Shown here one piece after another: positions 9,476 to 17,817 of a DNA stretch of 64,000 nt. Below the pieces are notes generated by a model. That model saw nothing but the letters and a program-made list of their open reading frames with translations. It was not told the DNA's origin and searched no databases. Position 1 is the first letter of the stretch. Each line of letters opens with the position of its first letter. The translations under genes and the position numbers were made by a program. The DNA comes from CAVOHU01 sp963817885 (GTDB lineage: Bacteria > Acidobacteriota > Vicinamibacteria > Vicinamibacterales > JAKQTR01): assembly GCA_963817885.1 (NCBI GenBank), contig CAWFQE010000008.1, forward strand, positions 124,001 to 188,000, read 5' to 3'.

Positions 9476-9910
9476 CTACTGAACGCTGAGCAGCTCAATG
9501 TCGAAGACCAGTGTCGCGTTGGGGGGAATCACGCCACCGGATCCGTATGGGCCGTATGCCAGGTCGGGCGGAATGATGAGGCGGCGCAACCCGCCAACCT
9601 TCATGCCGACCACGCCGCGATCCCACCCCGGAATGACCTGTCCGGCTCCGACGACGAAGTAGAACGGCCCCCGGCCGGACGTCGTGTCGAACAGGAGTCC
9701 TTTGTTGTCGACCGCGGTCGAGTCGTAGAGCCAGCCGGTGTAATTGACGGTGACGGCCTTGCCGGTGGTCGCCTCGGCGCCCGTTCCCACGCGAATGTCG
9801 ACGGTCGAGAACGCGACCGGAGAGGGGCTGACCGGACTAGACGCCTTCTTGCACGAAGGCGCGAGCATGGTGGCCGCTGCGAGAATCAAAATGGGGGTTA
9901 CGCGTTTCAC
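9476..9910 (-). CDS. FKBP-type peptidyl-prolyl cis-trans isomerase, lipoprotein
   Basis: This 144-residue protein has a lipoprotein signal (MKRVTPILILAAATMLAPSC) with the acylated Cys at residue 20, then a short Ser/Pro linker and a single FKBP domain. Family motifs are plain: VTVNYTGWLYDSTAVDNKG, GQVIPGWDRGVVGMKVGG, RRLIIPPDLAYG and NATLVFDIELL. It should catalyse proline isomerisation in the periplasm, tethered to a membrane. It lies 55 bp downstream of the DUF5916 gene's start, on the same strand and transcribed toward it, so the two may be co-expressed. Confidence 0.93.
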   Translation of the reverse strand: MKRVTPILILAAATMLAPSCKKASSPVSPSPVAFSTVDIRVGTGAEATTGKAVTVNYTGWLYDSTAVDNKGLLFDTTSGRGPFYFVVGAGQVIPGWDRGVVGMKVGGLRRLIIPPDLAYGPYGSGGVIPPNATLVFDIELLSVQ

Positions 9911-10230
9911 GATTCAGCTCCAGCACGGAGAAGGAACGAGCCGGTTGACCGAAGCGCCAGCTCGGCCGTTGACGAAGGTACGACACTTCCATCGATTCTA
10001 CCTTGGTTGACGGTTGTTGCGAGAGCGCGTCCCGCGCGCCGGCGGCGACGGCGGGGGTCCTGCACGAGCCACGGTCAAGGGCGGCCCTGGTCCGCGGTTC
10101 GGAGTGGGCCGTCAGCAGGATGAGGAGGATTGGCTGAAAGTAACCCGACTTGATGACGGAGGTGAGCTCCCTGGCTTGCCCAGCCGTAGCTCACCCGAGG
10201 GGAGAGCAAGCCGAGGGTCAGGCGAAGCGG

Positions 10231-10328
10231 CCCTTCGACTCACTTCGTTCGCTCAGGGCCTTCTCCATGGGCTGGCTTGCCATGAGCCCCTCGACGCCGC
10301 TCGGGGCTCCCTGAGCGAAGTCGAAGGG
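10231..10328. repeat. Nested inverted repeat in a gene-free stretch (9911-10373)
   Basis: The 463 bp between the FKBP gene and tRNA-Ser hold no supported gene. They contain a palindromic unit with an outer arm CCCTTCGACT..GCTCAGGG (10231-10258) and an outer arm CCCTGAGCGAAGTCGAAGGG (10309-10328), inverted with respect to each other. A nested hairpin (GAGCCCC/GGGGCTC, 10284-10309) lies inside. This resembles CCTTCGACnnGCTCAGG-type intergenic repeats seen in many GC-rich genomes. No promoter or RNA gene is evident in the rest. Confidence 0.6.
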
Positions 10329-10373
10329 AGCGAGCCTGGCGGCTCGCGCGCCGGTGAAGCCAGGCGAGTCGAA

Positions 10374-10463
10374 TGGCGGAGGGAGAGGGATTCGAACCCC
10401 CGGTACGGTTCCCCGTACAGCGGTTTTCAAGACCGCCGCCATCGGCCGCTCGGCCATCCCTCC
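10374..10463 (-). tRNA. tRNA-Ser (anticodon UGA)
   Basis: The minus strand folds as a class II tRNA. The 7-bp acceptor stem GGAGGGA/TCCCTCC is followed by discriminator G and a genomically encoded CCA (10374-10376). The D-arm carries GCCGAGCGGCC. The anticodon loop TCTTGAAAA has anticodon TGA, a long variable arm (GTACGGGGAACCGTAC) is present, and the T-arm is GGGGGTTCGAATCCC. The long variable arm and UGA anticodon identify it as a serine tRNA reading UCN codons, chiefly UCA. It lies on the same strand and downstream of serS. Confidence 0.97.
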
Positions 10464-10526
10464 GGACCGTCTCGGATTATACCTTTGTCGCGGCGGGGAT
10501 TGCCCTTCGTGGAGGCGACGGTGGGC

Positions 10527-10789
10527 GACGGGTCGCATTCGCAGCGCGGGCCCTGCGAGCAAGCCAATCAGGCCATTCGCAAACCGCACCGTGAGGGCCG
10601 AAAGCGCCGGCGAGGGAGGCTCCGCTTCGCACTTGGGCGAGTGCGCATGCGCGAAGACCAAGTGCGCATGGAAACGCCACAGCGTGGCGTTTCCCGCGGA
10701 GCGGGACCCGCCGGTTTTGCCGACAAGTCCCGGTAAGGTGCGGTTTGCCGGCTTGTCGAGCCGGGCCCGCGCTGCGAATGCGACCCGTC
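10527..10789. repeat. Large inverted repeat with 26-bp perfect arms between tRNA-Ser and serS
   Basis: The 372-bp gap between tRNA-Ser and serS has perfect 26-bp inverted arms at 10527-10552 and 10764-10789 (GACGGGTCGCATTCGCAGCG.. and its complement). A second, inner pair GCAAACCGCACC (10579-10590) and GGTGCGGTTTGC (10737-10748) lies in register. The internal ~146 bp contain further short hairpins (e.g. GTGCGCATGCGC). No ORF in it looks coding. It could be a small non-autonomous mobile element or a folded transcript; there is no clear target-site duplication. Confidence 0.7.
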
Positions 10790-10835
10790 GTCCTCAGGGC
10801 GAGCGCCGTCGGGAATCCGCCGCGGCGGCGGTGGT

Positions 10836-12125
10836 CTATCTCGGCGGCTCGATCACCTCGAGGCCGCGCATGTAGGGCCTGAGCGCCTCCGGGATGACCA
10901 CGCTGCCGTCGCGCTGCTGGTAGTTCTCGAGCACGGCGATGAGCGTGCGCCCGACGGCGAGGCCAGACCCGTTCAGCGTGTGGACGTACTCGACCTTTCC
11001 GGTTCCGGCCGGCCGGAACTTGATGTTGGCGCGCCGGGCCTGGAACGCCTCGGTGTTGCTGCATGACGAGATTTCCCGGTAGGTGTTCTGGCCCGGGAGC
11101 CAGGCCTCGATATCGTAGGTCTTGGCCGAGGCGAAGCCCATGTCGCCGGTGCACAACAGGACCGTGCGGTACGGAAGGCCCAGGCGCTTGAGCACTTCTT
11201 CCGCGTTGGCCGTGAGCGACTCGAGCTCGTCGAACGACTGGTCCGGCAACGCGAACTTCACCAGCTCGACTTTGTGGAACTGGTGCTGCCGGATCAGGCC
11301 GCGCACATCCTGTCCGTACGACCCGGCCTCGCTGCGAAAGCACGGGGTGTACGCCGTATAGCGCAGCGGCAGTGCCCGGCCGTCCAGGATCTCGCCGCGA
11401 TGGAGATTGGTGAGCGGCACCTCGGCGGTGGGGACGAGGTACAGGTCCCATTCGCCGGCGATCTTGAAGAGGTCGGCCTCGAACTTCGGCAGATTGCCGG
11501 TCCCGGTCAGCGCGGCGCCGTTCACGAGATACGGGGGGTCCACCTCGGTGTAGCCGTGCTCGCGCGTGTGCAGGTCGAGCATGAAATCGATGAGCGCCCG
11601 GCTCAGCCGCGCGCCTGCGCCGGTCAGCACGGCGAAGCGCGCGCCCGACATCCTGGCGGCGCGCTCGAAGTCGATGATGCCCAGCGCCGGCCCGAGATCG
11701 ACGTGAGATTTCGGGGTGAAGTCGAAGGTGCGGGGATCGCCGTACCGGCGAACCTCGCGATTGTCCGCGGCGGTGGCGCCGACGGGCACGGTCTCGTGCG
11801 GCAGGTTGGGCAGGGTCAGCAGGATTCGCGACCGTGCCTCTTCGAGCTGGTCCAGCTGCACCTCCTGCTGCTTGATCTGCTGGCCGCGGGCCCGGCTCGC
11901 TTCGAACAGGTGGCTGGGATCGAGGCCCTGCTTCTTCGCCTTCGCCACCTCCTCGCCCGCGGCATTCTGCTGGCGTTTGAGGCCTTCGATTTCCGGAATC
12001 AGCTGGCGGCGCTGAAGATCGAGGGCCGTCAGTTCGTCGAGCGTCGCGTCGAGCTGGGCGCCGCGCTGGCGCATCTTCTGTCGAACGGCGTCGAGGTGGT
12101 CACGCACGAAGGCTGCGTCGAGCAT
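10836..12125 (-). CDS. serS: Serine--tRNA ligase
   Basis: This 429-residue class II synthetase charges tRNA-Ser with serine in the cytoplasm. The N-terminal helical arm that binds the long tRNA variable arm is visible (residues ~25-110, LKRQQNAAGEEVAKAKKQGL onward). Class II motif 2 is FRSEAGSYGQDVRGLIRQHQ and motif 3 is GSGLAVGRTLIAVLENYQ; the serine-binding TAEVPLTN box is present. I chose the ATG at 12125 over an in-frame TTG at 12134. It is divergent from galU, with only ~61 bp between starts, so promoters must overlap there. Confidence 0.97.
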   Translation of the reverse strand: MLDAAFVRDHLDAVRQKMRQRGAQLDATLDELTALDLQRRQLIPEIEGLKRQQNAAGEEVAKAKKQGLDPSHLFEASRARGQQIKQQEVQLDQLEEARSRILLTLPNLPHETVPVGATAADNREVRRYGDPRTFDFTPKSHVDLGPALGIIDFERAARMSGARFAVLTGAGARLSRALIDFMLDLHTREHGYTEVDPPYLVNGAALTGTGNLPKFEADLFKIAGEWDLYLVPTAEVPLTNLHRGEILDGRALPLRYTAYTPCFRSEAGSYGQDVRGLIRQHQFHKVELVKFALPDQSFDELESLTANAEEVLKRLGLPYRTVLLCTGDMGFASAKTYDIEAWLPGQNTYREISSCSNTEAFQARRANIKFRPAGTGKVEYVHTLNGSGLAVGRTLIAVLENYQQRDGSVVIPEALRPYMRGLEVIEPPR

Positions 12126-12186
12126 ATGACTCAAATCGTATATCCAAACGCCGGGGTCCTGCGATACGATCCGCCCGGGGGTGTGA

Positions 12187-13059
12187 GTGGCGAGTGATCA
12201 GGTCAGAAAGGCCGTGTTTCCTGCCGCCGGACTGGGCACGCGGTTCCTGCCGGCGACCAAGGCCATGCCGAAAGAGATGCTGCCGCTGGTCGACAAACCG
12301 ATCATCCAGTACGGGGTCGAAGAGGCGGTCGATTCCGGCATCGACAACATCATCATGGTGACCGGCCGCGGCAAGAACGCGATCGAGGACCATTTCGACG
12401 TCTCGGTCGAGCTCGAGACCTTCCTCGAGTCGCGCCGCAAGACCGATCAGCTCACTGAAATCCGCAAGATCTCGAACCTCATCAATGTCGCCTACGTCCG
12501 GCAGGGCGAGCCGCTCGGGCTCGGGCACGCCGTGCTGGTCACGCGCGAGCTGGTCGGCAACGAACCGTTCGCCGTCGTGCTGGCCGACGATGTGATCGAC
12601 GCGGCGCCGCCGGGGCTGCGGCAGATGATCGACCTGTTCCACAAGGTGGGCGGGCCGGTGCTCGCCGTCGAGCGCGTGCCGCTGGAGCAGACGTCTCTCT
12701 ACGGGATCGTGGACGTGAAGCGGCAGGAGGATGGCTTCTACGAGGTGCGGGACCTGGTCGAGAAGCCGGCCGTCAAGGACGCGCCCTCCAACCTGGCCAT
12801 CATCGGACGGTACATCCTGACGCCCGACATCTTTGCCGAGCTCGCGGCCACCGCGGCCGATCGGACGGGCGAGATTCAGCTCACCGACGGGCTGCGGCGC
12901 CTGCTGAAGAAGCGCCCGGTGTATGCCTACGAAGTCCAGGGCGTGCGCCACGACACGGGCAACAAGCTCGGGTACCTCAAGGCCGTCGTCTACTTCGCGC
13001 TCAAGCGGCCCGATCTGGCCGAACCCTTCGCCGAGTATCTCCGCAACATCCGGATGTAG
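12187..13059 (+). CDS. galU: UTP--glucose-1-phosphate uridylyltransferase
   Basis: This 290-residue nucleotidyltransferase makes UDP-glucose from UTP and glucose-1-phosphate for envelope polysaccharide synthesis. The nucleotide-binding signature FPAAGLGTRFLPATKAMPKE begins at residue ~10 and continues with LPLVDKPIIQYGVEEA. The sugar-phosphate region VLADDVIDA and the GALU-typical YILTPDIFAEL and GEIQLTDGLRRLL are intact. Start is GTG at 12187, weakly preceded by a G-rich tract. Other nucleotide-sugar genes in the window (glmU half, glmS, hldE) suit the same envelope theme, though not one operon. Confidence 0.96.
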   Translation: MASDQVRKAVFPAAGLGTRFLPATKAMPKEMLPLVDKPIIQYGVEEAVDSGIDNIIMVTGRGKNAIEDHFDVSVELETFLESRRKTDQLTEIRKISNLINVAYVRQGEPLGLGHAVLVTRELVGNEPFAVVLADDVIDAAPPGLRQMIDLFHKVGGPVLAVERVPLEQTSLYGIVDVKRQEDGFYEVRDLVEKPAVKDAPSNLAIIGRYILTPDIFAELAATAADRTGEIQLTDGLRRLLKKRPVYAYEVQGVRHDTGNKLGYLKAVVYFALKRPDLAEPFAEYLRNIRM

Positions 13060-13065
13060 CCACCC

Positions 13066-13534
13066 TCAGTCTTTCTTCGCGCTCGAGGAGGAGTTGCTCG
13101 ACGAGCTCGAACCCGCCGAGTCGCCCGAACTCGACGAGGTCGAGGTGTTCGAGCTGCTGCCCGACTCGCCTTTGCCCGACTCGCCCTTGCTCGAGTCGTT
13201 CCTGCTCGAGTCGTTCCTGCTCGAGTCGTTCCTGCTCGAGTCGCTCCTGCTCGAGTCGCTCTTGCCCGAGTCGCTTCTGCTCGAGTCGCTCTTGTCCGAG
13301 TGATTCTTCCCGGACGAGGAGTGGCTCGACGGCGTCGAGGGACTATGGGCGCTGTTTTTCCCGTAATCGGTGACGTACCAGCCGGTGCCCTTGAACTGAA
13401 TCGCCGGCGCCGAGAGCAGCTTGTGGACGGGCCCGCCGCACTGCTTGCAGACTTCAACCGGCGGGTCTGAAAAGCGGCGAATCAGCTCGAAGCGGAGTCC
13501 GCACGATTCGCATTCGGTACTCGTAAAGAGGCAT
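13066..13534 (-). CDS. FmdB-type zinc-ribbon protein with Ser-rich repeat tail (one frame break)
   Basis: The start MPLYEY (ATG at 13534, preceded by AAGGAAG) and the next block ECESCGLRFELIRRFSDPP are in adjacent frames. Removing one G of the GG at 13516-13517 (plus strand) joins them into the canonical FmdB/CxxC regulatory-protein opening. The corrected product is 155 residues. It has two CxxC pairs (CESC, CKQC) forming a zinc ribbon and the usual KLLSAPAIQFKGTGWYVTDY. A ~75-residue tail of Asp/Ser/Arg/Lys repeats (DSSRN, DSGKS) follows. Family function is unknown; regulatory roles have been suggested. A single-base sequencing insertion is the simplest explanation for the break. It converges on galU, ending 6 bp from it. 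Confidence 0.85.
13154..13302. repeat. 15-bp tandem repeat inside the FmdB tail
   Basis: About nine degenerate copies of a 15-bp unit (TCGAGTCGTTCCTGC on the plus strand) encode the DSSRN/DSSRS pentapeptide repeat of the C-terminal tail. Three consecutive copies (about 13191-13235) are nearly identical, which suggests recent unit duplication. Confidence 0.85.
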
Positions 13535-13660
13535 CTTCCTTCTTCTCGGTCCTGACCTGAATGCGAGGGCCCGGGCCGATGGCTCGCGGCCATCGTCTCG
13601 AAGCCCGTCGCGTCAACACGCCGCCGGCGAGTGTCGCTCCGGCGGATCGTTCGTCCCATC

Positions 13661-15319
13661 TCAGTCCAGCACGCTTCCGGCGGCGTCACCGAGCAGGAGC
13701 TGGCGATGCGCCCAGAGCGGGGCCGTTCCGTTGCCGAGGAAGGCGTCGTGGAACGCCCGCAGCGAGTACTTCGCCCCCATCATCGCCTTGTAGTCCTCGC
13801 GCAGTTTCAGGAGCATCAGGCGGCCCGCCGCATACACGAGGTAGGTCGGGTCGAAGGTGCCCCGCTCGGCCTCGCGCCGGGCGCTGCCCTCCTCGAGAAA
13901 CGCCTCCTCCCGGAAAAAGCGCACGCCCTGCTCCACCGACATGTCCTCGGCATGCAGCCTGATGCCCACCACCAGCCGCGCAAGCCGGATCAGGGTTTCC
14001 GAGAGCTGGCCCAGACGAATGGTAGCATCCTGGCGCTCGAATCCCGCCTCCATCATCATCTGCTCGCAATAGTGGGCCCACCCCTCGACGCAGGAGGCGG
14101 GAGCCAGCACGGCAGACCTTCGCGCTTTCGACGCCACGCGCCGCAGGTGCTGATAGTGGAGATAGTGGCCCGGGTAGACTTCGTGGATCGAGATGGACCA
14201 CAGCGACGCGGTGCTGAGATCGCGCAGGTGATCGTCCTGGCGCTCCTTGGGCCAGGCGGGATCCACGTCGGTCAGGTAGTAGTACGCCTTCGACGGCTTC
14301 GGCTCGAAGGGCCCTGGCGTCCACATGCTGGCAAAGGTCCACCGGTAGAAGTCCGGCGTGGGCGCGACGACGACCGGCTCGCCCTGCGGCACCGAGACGA
14401 TGTCGCGGCGCTCGATGAAGGTCAGCAGGTCCTGCAGCTGCTGCTGCGCGACCGGGACGACTTCGCCGGCCGACGGGTGCTGCTGTTTCGTCTTGCGCCA
14501 GACCTCGAGCGGATCGCCGCTGTCGAGCCTTGCCGCGACGCGGCGGAACTCCTCCTGCACGACACCAAGTTCGCGCAGGCCGATGTTGAGCAGGCGCCCG
14601 AGGTCGATGTCGAGCCCTTCATCGAGCCGCAGTTTCTCGGCCAGCCGGTCCCGCCCCAGGCGAAATGAGGCCCGGGCCTTTGGCGCAACCTCCCGCTCGA
14701 GATGGTCGATGTAGGCGCCGAGCGCATCGGTCGCCTCGGTGGAGGCGTCGGCCAGATCACTCAGCAGGTGCATGTCGTCGACGCCGCCGAACGCCCGGGG
14801 CATGTCGTGCTCGATGAACTTCAGCGTGCCGCGCAGCGTTTCGAGGCCGACACGGACGAAGAGGCCCGGCGGATCCTTGATGTTGTCGCGGGCCGCCTGC
14901 ACGAGTCGTGGCGCCTGGCGCAGTTTGGAGAGGACCCGGCGGGCGCGATCTTCGGGCGGCGCGTGATCGAACAGCGCCTGGGCTGCCAGGCTGGCCGCCA
15001 GCGTTTCGCCGTAGATCTGCGGGTTGCGTTCCCAGGTCCGCACCTTCTCGAGATCGAAGATCCTCGCCTGGATGTGCGAGGCGAGAACGGTCCGTTCGAC
15101 GCGCTCGGTGGAGGTCAGCGACTCGGCGTTGATCGACGAAAGCCGCCGGGCGAAGCCGGCAAGGCTGTGGACGTCGGACTCGATGGCGGCCCGGCTGAAG
15201 TCTTCAAGATGGTCGTCGTAGTCGTGGACCCCGTCCATCGCGGCCGCCGTGGGGCCGGTTTCGTGGAGGTGTGCCAGGTACCCGTCGACGAAATGGTGAA
15301 GCGGTTCCGAAGCTATCAT
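13661..15319 (-). CDS. DUF885 family protein (predicted metal-dependent hydrolase)
   Basis: This is a 552-residue protein of the DUF885 family, whose members carry a zincin-like HEVYPGH motif. Here it reads SISIHEVYPGHYLHYQHLRR around residue ~385. The downstream ASCVEGWAHYCEQMMMEAGF segment supplies the conserved Glu and His expected of a metallopeptidase-like site. No signal peptide is evident with the chosen ATG (15319, MIASEPLHHFVDGYLAHLHE), which has AGGTGTC before it. A longer start at 15355 would overlap the start codon of divergent rsmI. Substrate is unknown; peptidase or carboxypeptidase activity is inference. Confidence 0.87.
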   Translation of the reverse strand: MIASEPLHHFVDGYLAHLHETGPTAAAMDGVHDYDDHLEDFSRAAIESDVHSLAGFARRLSSINAESLTSTERVERTVLASHIQARIFDLEKVRTWERNPQIYGETLAASLAAQALFDHAPPEDRARRVLSKLRQAPRLVQAARDNIKDPPGLFVRVGLETLRGTLKFIEHDMPRAFGGVDDMHLLSDLADASTEATDALGAYIDHLEREVAPKARASFRLGRDRLAEKLRLDEGLDIDLGRLLNIGLRELGVVQEEFRRVAARLDSGDPLEVWRKTKQQHPSAGEVVPVAQQQLQDLLTFIERRDIVSVPQGEPVVVAPTPDFYRWTFASMWTPGPFEPKPSKAYYYLTDVDPAWPKERQDDHLRDLSTASLWSISIHEVYPGHYLHYQHLRRVASKARRSAVLAPASCVEGWAHYCEQMMMEAGFERQDATIRLGQLSETLIRLARLVVGIRLHAEDMSVEQGVRFFREEAFLEEGSARREAERGTFDPTYLVYAAGRLMLLKLREDYKAMMGAKYSLRAFHDAFLGNGTAPLWAHRQLLLGDAAGSVLD

Positions 15320-15353
15320 GACACCTGCAATGGTACAATAAACGACGCGTTTC

Positions 15354-16208
15354 ATGTCCGAACCATCCGCCGGCACCCTCTTCCTCGTTTCCACGCCGAT
15401 CGGCAATCTCGAGGACGTCACGCTGCGCGCGCTGCGCGTGCTGCGCGAGTCGGCGCTCATTGCCGCCGAGGACACGCGTCGGACCGCCAAGCTGCTGACT
15501 CATTACGGCATCCACACGCCAACCACCAGCCTCCACGAGCACAACGAGGCCCGGAAGCTCACGACGATCCTCGACCGTCTGCGTGCGGGGGACCAGGTGG
15601 CGCTGGTGTCCGATGCCGGGACGCCGGCCGTCTCCGACCCTGGATTCGAGCTGGTTCGGGCGGCCATCGGGGCCGGAATCATCGTCGAGGCGATTCCCGG
15701 GCCAAGTGCCGTGCTGGCCGCGCTGGTCGTGTCGGGCCTTCCGCCCGGTCAGTTCGTGTTCCTGGGCTTTCCGCCGGCGCGGACAACCGAGAGACGTGCG
15801 TTTTTCGCGGAGGAGCGGGCTGAACGTCGAACGCTGGTATTTTTCGAGGCGCCGCACAGGATTGCATCTACTTTGTCGATTGCCCTAGACGTCCTCGGCG
15901 ATCGACAGGGCGCGGTGTGCCGAGAGATTACCAAGCTCCACGAAACATTGGTCAGAGGACCAATTTCTCAAATCATCGAGATGCTCGGTGAGCCTCGTGG
16001 CGAGTTCACGGTGGTCGTTGCCGGTCATAGCAAGGAACAATATGAGCAAAATGTGCATGTTCCAGCTGATGGCGAGCTCTATCACGAATTCTGTTGTTTG
16101 ACAGAAACTGGTCTCGGCAGACGAGAGGCCATCACGGCACTCTCGCGTAAGCACCGACTGCAGTCGCGGGAGGTTTACCAGGCGGTCGAGCGGGGACGGA
16201 CGCCTTGA
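15354..16208 (+). CDS. rsmI: 16S rRNA (cytidine(1402)-2'-O)-methyltransferase
   Basis: This 284-residue SAM-dependent tetrapyrrole-methylase-fold enzyme methylates the ribose of C1402 in 16S rRNA. Signatures are TLFLVSTPIGNLEDVTLRAL at the N-terminus, AAEDTRRTAKLLTHYGI, LVSDAGTPAVSDPGFELVRA and AIPGPSAVLAALVVSGLP. The C-terminal 60 residues are the helix-turn-helix-like tail found in longer RsmI proteins. A plausible -10 (TACAAT) lies at 15333-15338. The 3' part of the gene (15850-16150) is noticeably more AT-rich than its surroundings. Confidence 0.96.
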   Translation: MSEPSAGTLFLVSTPIGNLEDVTLRALRVLRESALIAAEDTRRTAKLLTHYGIHTPTTSLHEHNEARKLTTILDRLRAGDQVALVSDAGTPAVSDPGFELVRAAIGAGIIVEAIPGPSAVLAALVVSGLPPGQFVFLGFPPARTTERRAFFAEERAERRTLVFFEAPHRIASTLSIALDVLGDRQGAVCREITKLHETLVRGPISQIIEMLGEPRGEFTVVVAGHSKEQYEQNVHVPADGELYHEFCCLTETGLGRREAITALSRKHRLQSREVYQAVERGRTP

Positions 16209-16296
16209 CCGCGTGAAGACGTTCTGCTAACGTAACCGCGCTCGCCGTCTACCCGGATCGACTTGTTCCCCCCGGATATTTCCAGGGAGAGGACGT

Positions 16297-16998
16297 ATGG
16301 CGAAGCTGCAACGAACCCCGACCCGGCACGCTGTGTCCAAGTCAAAGCCGAAATCCAGAAAGCCTGCGGTGGCCCAGGCTCGCGTCGCTATGGGTCAAAA
16401 GCCAAAACCAAAGCCCTCGCCCCATCCCCCGGAACGGGTCCCTGTGGTGCGCAGCAGCTATGCTGAGGCGATCGCGACCTATGAGCGGGGCCTGGCCGCC
16501 ATCCAGAAGAAACAGTACCGGCTGGCTGCCGACACGCTGCGCTCGGTCATCACGCAGTTCCCCGACGAGAAGGAGCTCCACGAGCGGGTCCAGCTCTACC
16601 TGCGCGTGTGCGATCGGCACCTCACTCCCGTCGACACCACGGCCAGGACCCCTGATGAGCAGGTCTACGCCGCGACGCTCGCCGTCAACGAGGGGTCATA
16701 CGACAGGGCCATCGAGCTGACCAGCGCTGCTCTTGCCTCGAATCCGGATCTTGGGAACGCCGAGTATATTCTGTCAGTAGCCCTAACGCTGAAGGGAGAC
16801 CTGACTCCCGCGTTGACCCACCTCAGGAAGGCGATCGACCTGAATCCCGAGAACCGCGAGCTCGCTCGGCGCGACGTCGACCTCGACATGCTTCGCCGGG
16901 TGGAGGACGCAAGGAATCTTCTGGCAAGCCAGGGTCCGAACGCCAACCGCAAGGACCGCAGGCCGGCCAACTCGCGTTCCCGGAGCGGGTCGCGGTAG
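16297..16998 (+). CDS. TPR-repeat protein, function unknown
   Basis: This 233-residue protein starts with a Lys/Pro-rich basic stretch (residues 1-45), followed by tetratricopeptide-like helices. These include YERGLAAIQKKQYRLAADTL (~residue 60), QVYAATLAVNEGSYDRAIEL (~115) and a canonical unit LSVALTLKGDLTPALTHLRK (~155). The end is Arg/Ser-rich. There is no signal peptide. The ATG has a GGAGAGGAC ribosome-binding site upstream. TPR units mediate protein-protein contacts; the basic ends suggest nucleic-acid or ribosome association, which is only inference. Confidence 0.85.
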   Translation: MAKLQRTPTRHAVSKSKPKSRKPAVAQARVAMGQKPKPKPSPHPPERVPVVRSSYAEAIATYERGLAAIQKKQYRLAADTLRSVITQFPDEKELHERVQLYLRVCDRHLTPVDTTARTPDEQVYAATLAVNEGSYDRAIELTSAALASNPDLGNAEYILSVALTLKGDLTPALTHLRKAIDLNPENRELARRDVDLDMLRRVEDARNLLASQGPNANRKDRRPANSRSRSGSR

Positions 16999-17145
16999 GA
17001 CACGTCTCCTGAAAGCATCAGGCTCCGGGCCTCCGAACCGATAAGGTTCTGCGGGGACCCGGGAACGGCGGCATCGCCTCGCATCGCGCGGAGGTGTGCC
17101 CCCGGCAGCGCGGTCGTCTTCTCCCTTGATAGCGGGTGACCATAG

Positions 17146-17817
17146 ATGGGAAACGCACAGAATCTCGAAGCGCTCTCTGCCTCGGGTGTCGTGATCATCG
17201 ATCCGGCAACGACCTGGGTCGGAGACGATGTGGTGGTGGGCCCGGGCACGACGATCCACCCGAGCGTCGTTCTTCAGGGACGCACGGTGGTCGGCAAGGA
17301 ATGTGAGATACAGTCCTGGGTGCGAATCTCGGACTCGGTTCTTGGTGATGGCGTCCGGATCAACAACTTCTGCGTGATCGTCGAGGCGCGCGTCGCGGCG
17401 CTTGCGCGGGTCGGTCCGTTTGCGCATCTCAGGCCGGGCACCGATGTCCGTGACGGCGCCCACATCGGGAACTTCGTGGAGCTGAAGAACACGGTGTTCG
17501 GGGAAGGGTCCAAGGCGAATCATCTCGCCTACGTGGGCGATGCCACCGTGGGGACCGGCGTGAACATCGGCGCGGGCACGATCACCTGCAATTACGACGG
17601 AGTCCGGAAGAACCGCACGGTGATCGAGGACCGCGTCTTCATCGGCAGCGACACGCAGCTGGTCGCGCCGGTGCGCGTGTGCGAAGGGGCGTATGTCGCC
17701 GCGGGCTCGACCATCACCGAGGACGTGCCCCCGGGAGCGTTGGGGATCTGCCGGGCCCGGCAGCGCAACGTCGAGGGGTGGGTCGCACGCAAGAAGCAGG
17801 CGACGAAAGGGGCCTAA
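17146..17817 (+). CDS. GlmU-like left-handed beta-helix acetyltransferase domain, without uridylyltransferase half
   Basis: These 223 residues correspond to the C-terminal acetyltransferase domain of bifunctional GlmU, beginning exactly where that domain does (GVVIIDPATTWVGDD). Hexapeptide beta-helix turns run to residue ~200. GlmU hallmarks are VGPFAHLRPGTDV, IGNFVELKNTVFGEGSKANH, GDATVGTGVNIGAGTITCNY and GSDTQLVAPV. By remembered alignment the catalytic His (SKANHL) and acetyl-CoA/substrate residues (NYDG) are present. No uridylyltransferase sequence lies upstream; the preceding 147 bp are non-coding. Likely role: acetylation of glucosamine-1-phosphate for UDP-GlcNAc, consistent with glmS 73 bp downstream. 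The missing half must be encoded elsewhere, or the enzyme acts on another hexosamine. Confidence 0.88.
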   Translation: MGNAQNLEALSASGVVIIDPATTWVGDDVVVGPGTTIHPSVVLQGRTVVGKECEIQSWVRISDSVLGDGVRINNFCVIVEARVAALARVGPFAHLRPGTDVRDGAHIGNFVELKNTVFGEGSKANHLAYVGDATVGTGVNIGAGTITCNYDGVRKNRTVIEDRVFIGSDTQLVAPVRVCEGAYVAAGSTITEDVPPGALGICRARQRNVEGWVARKKQATKGA

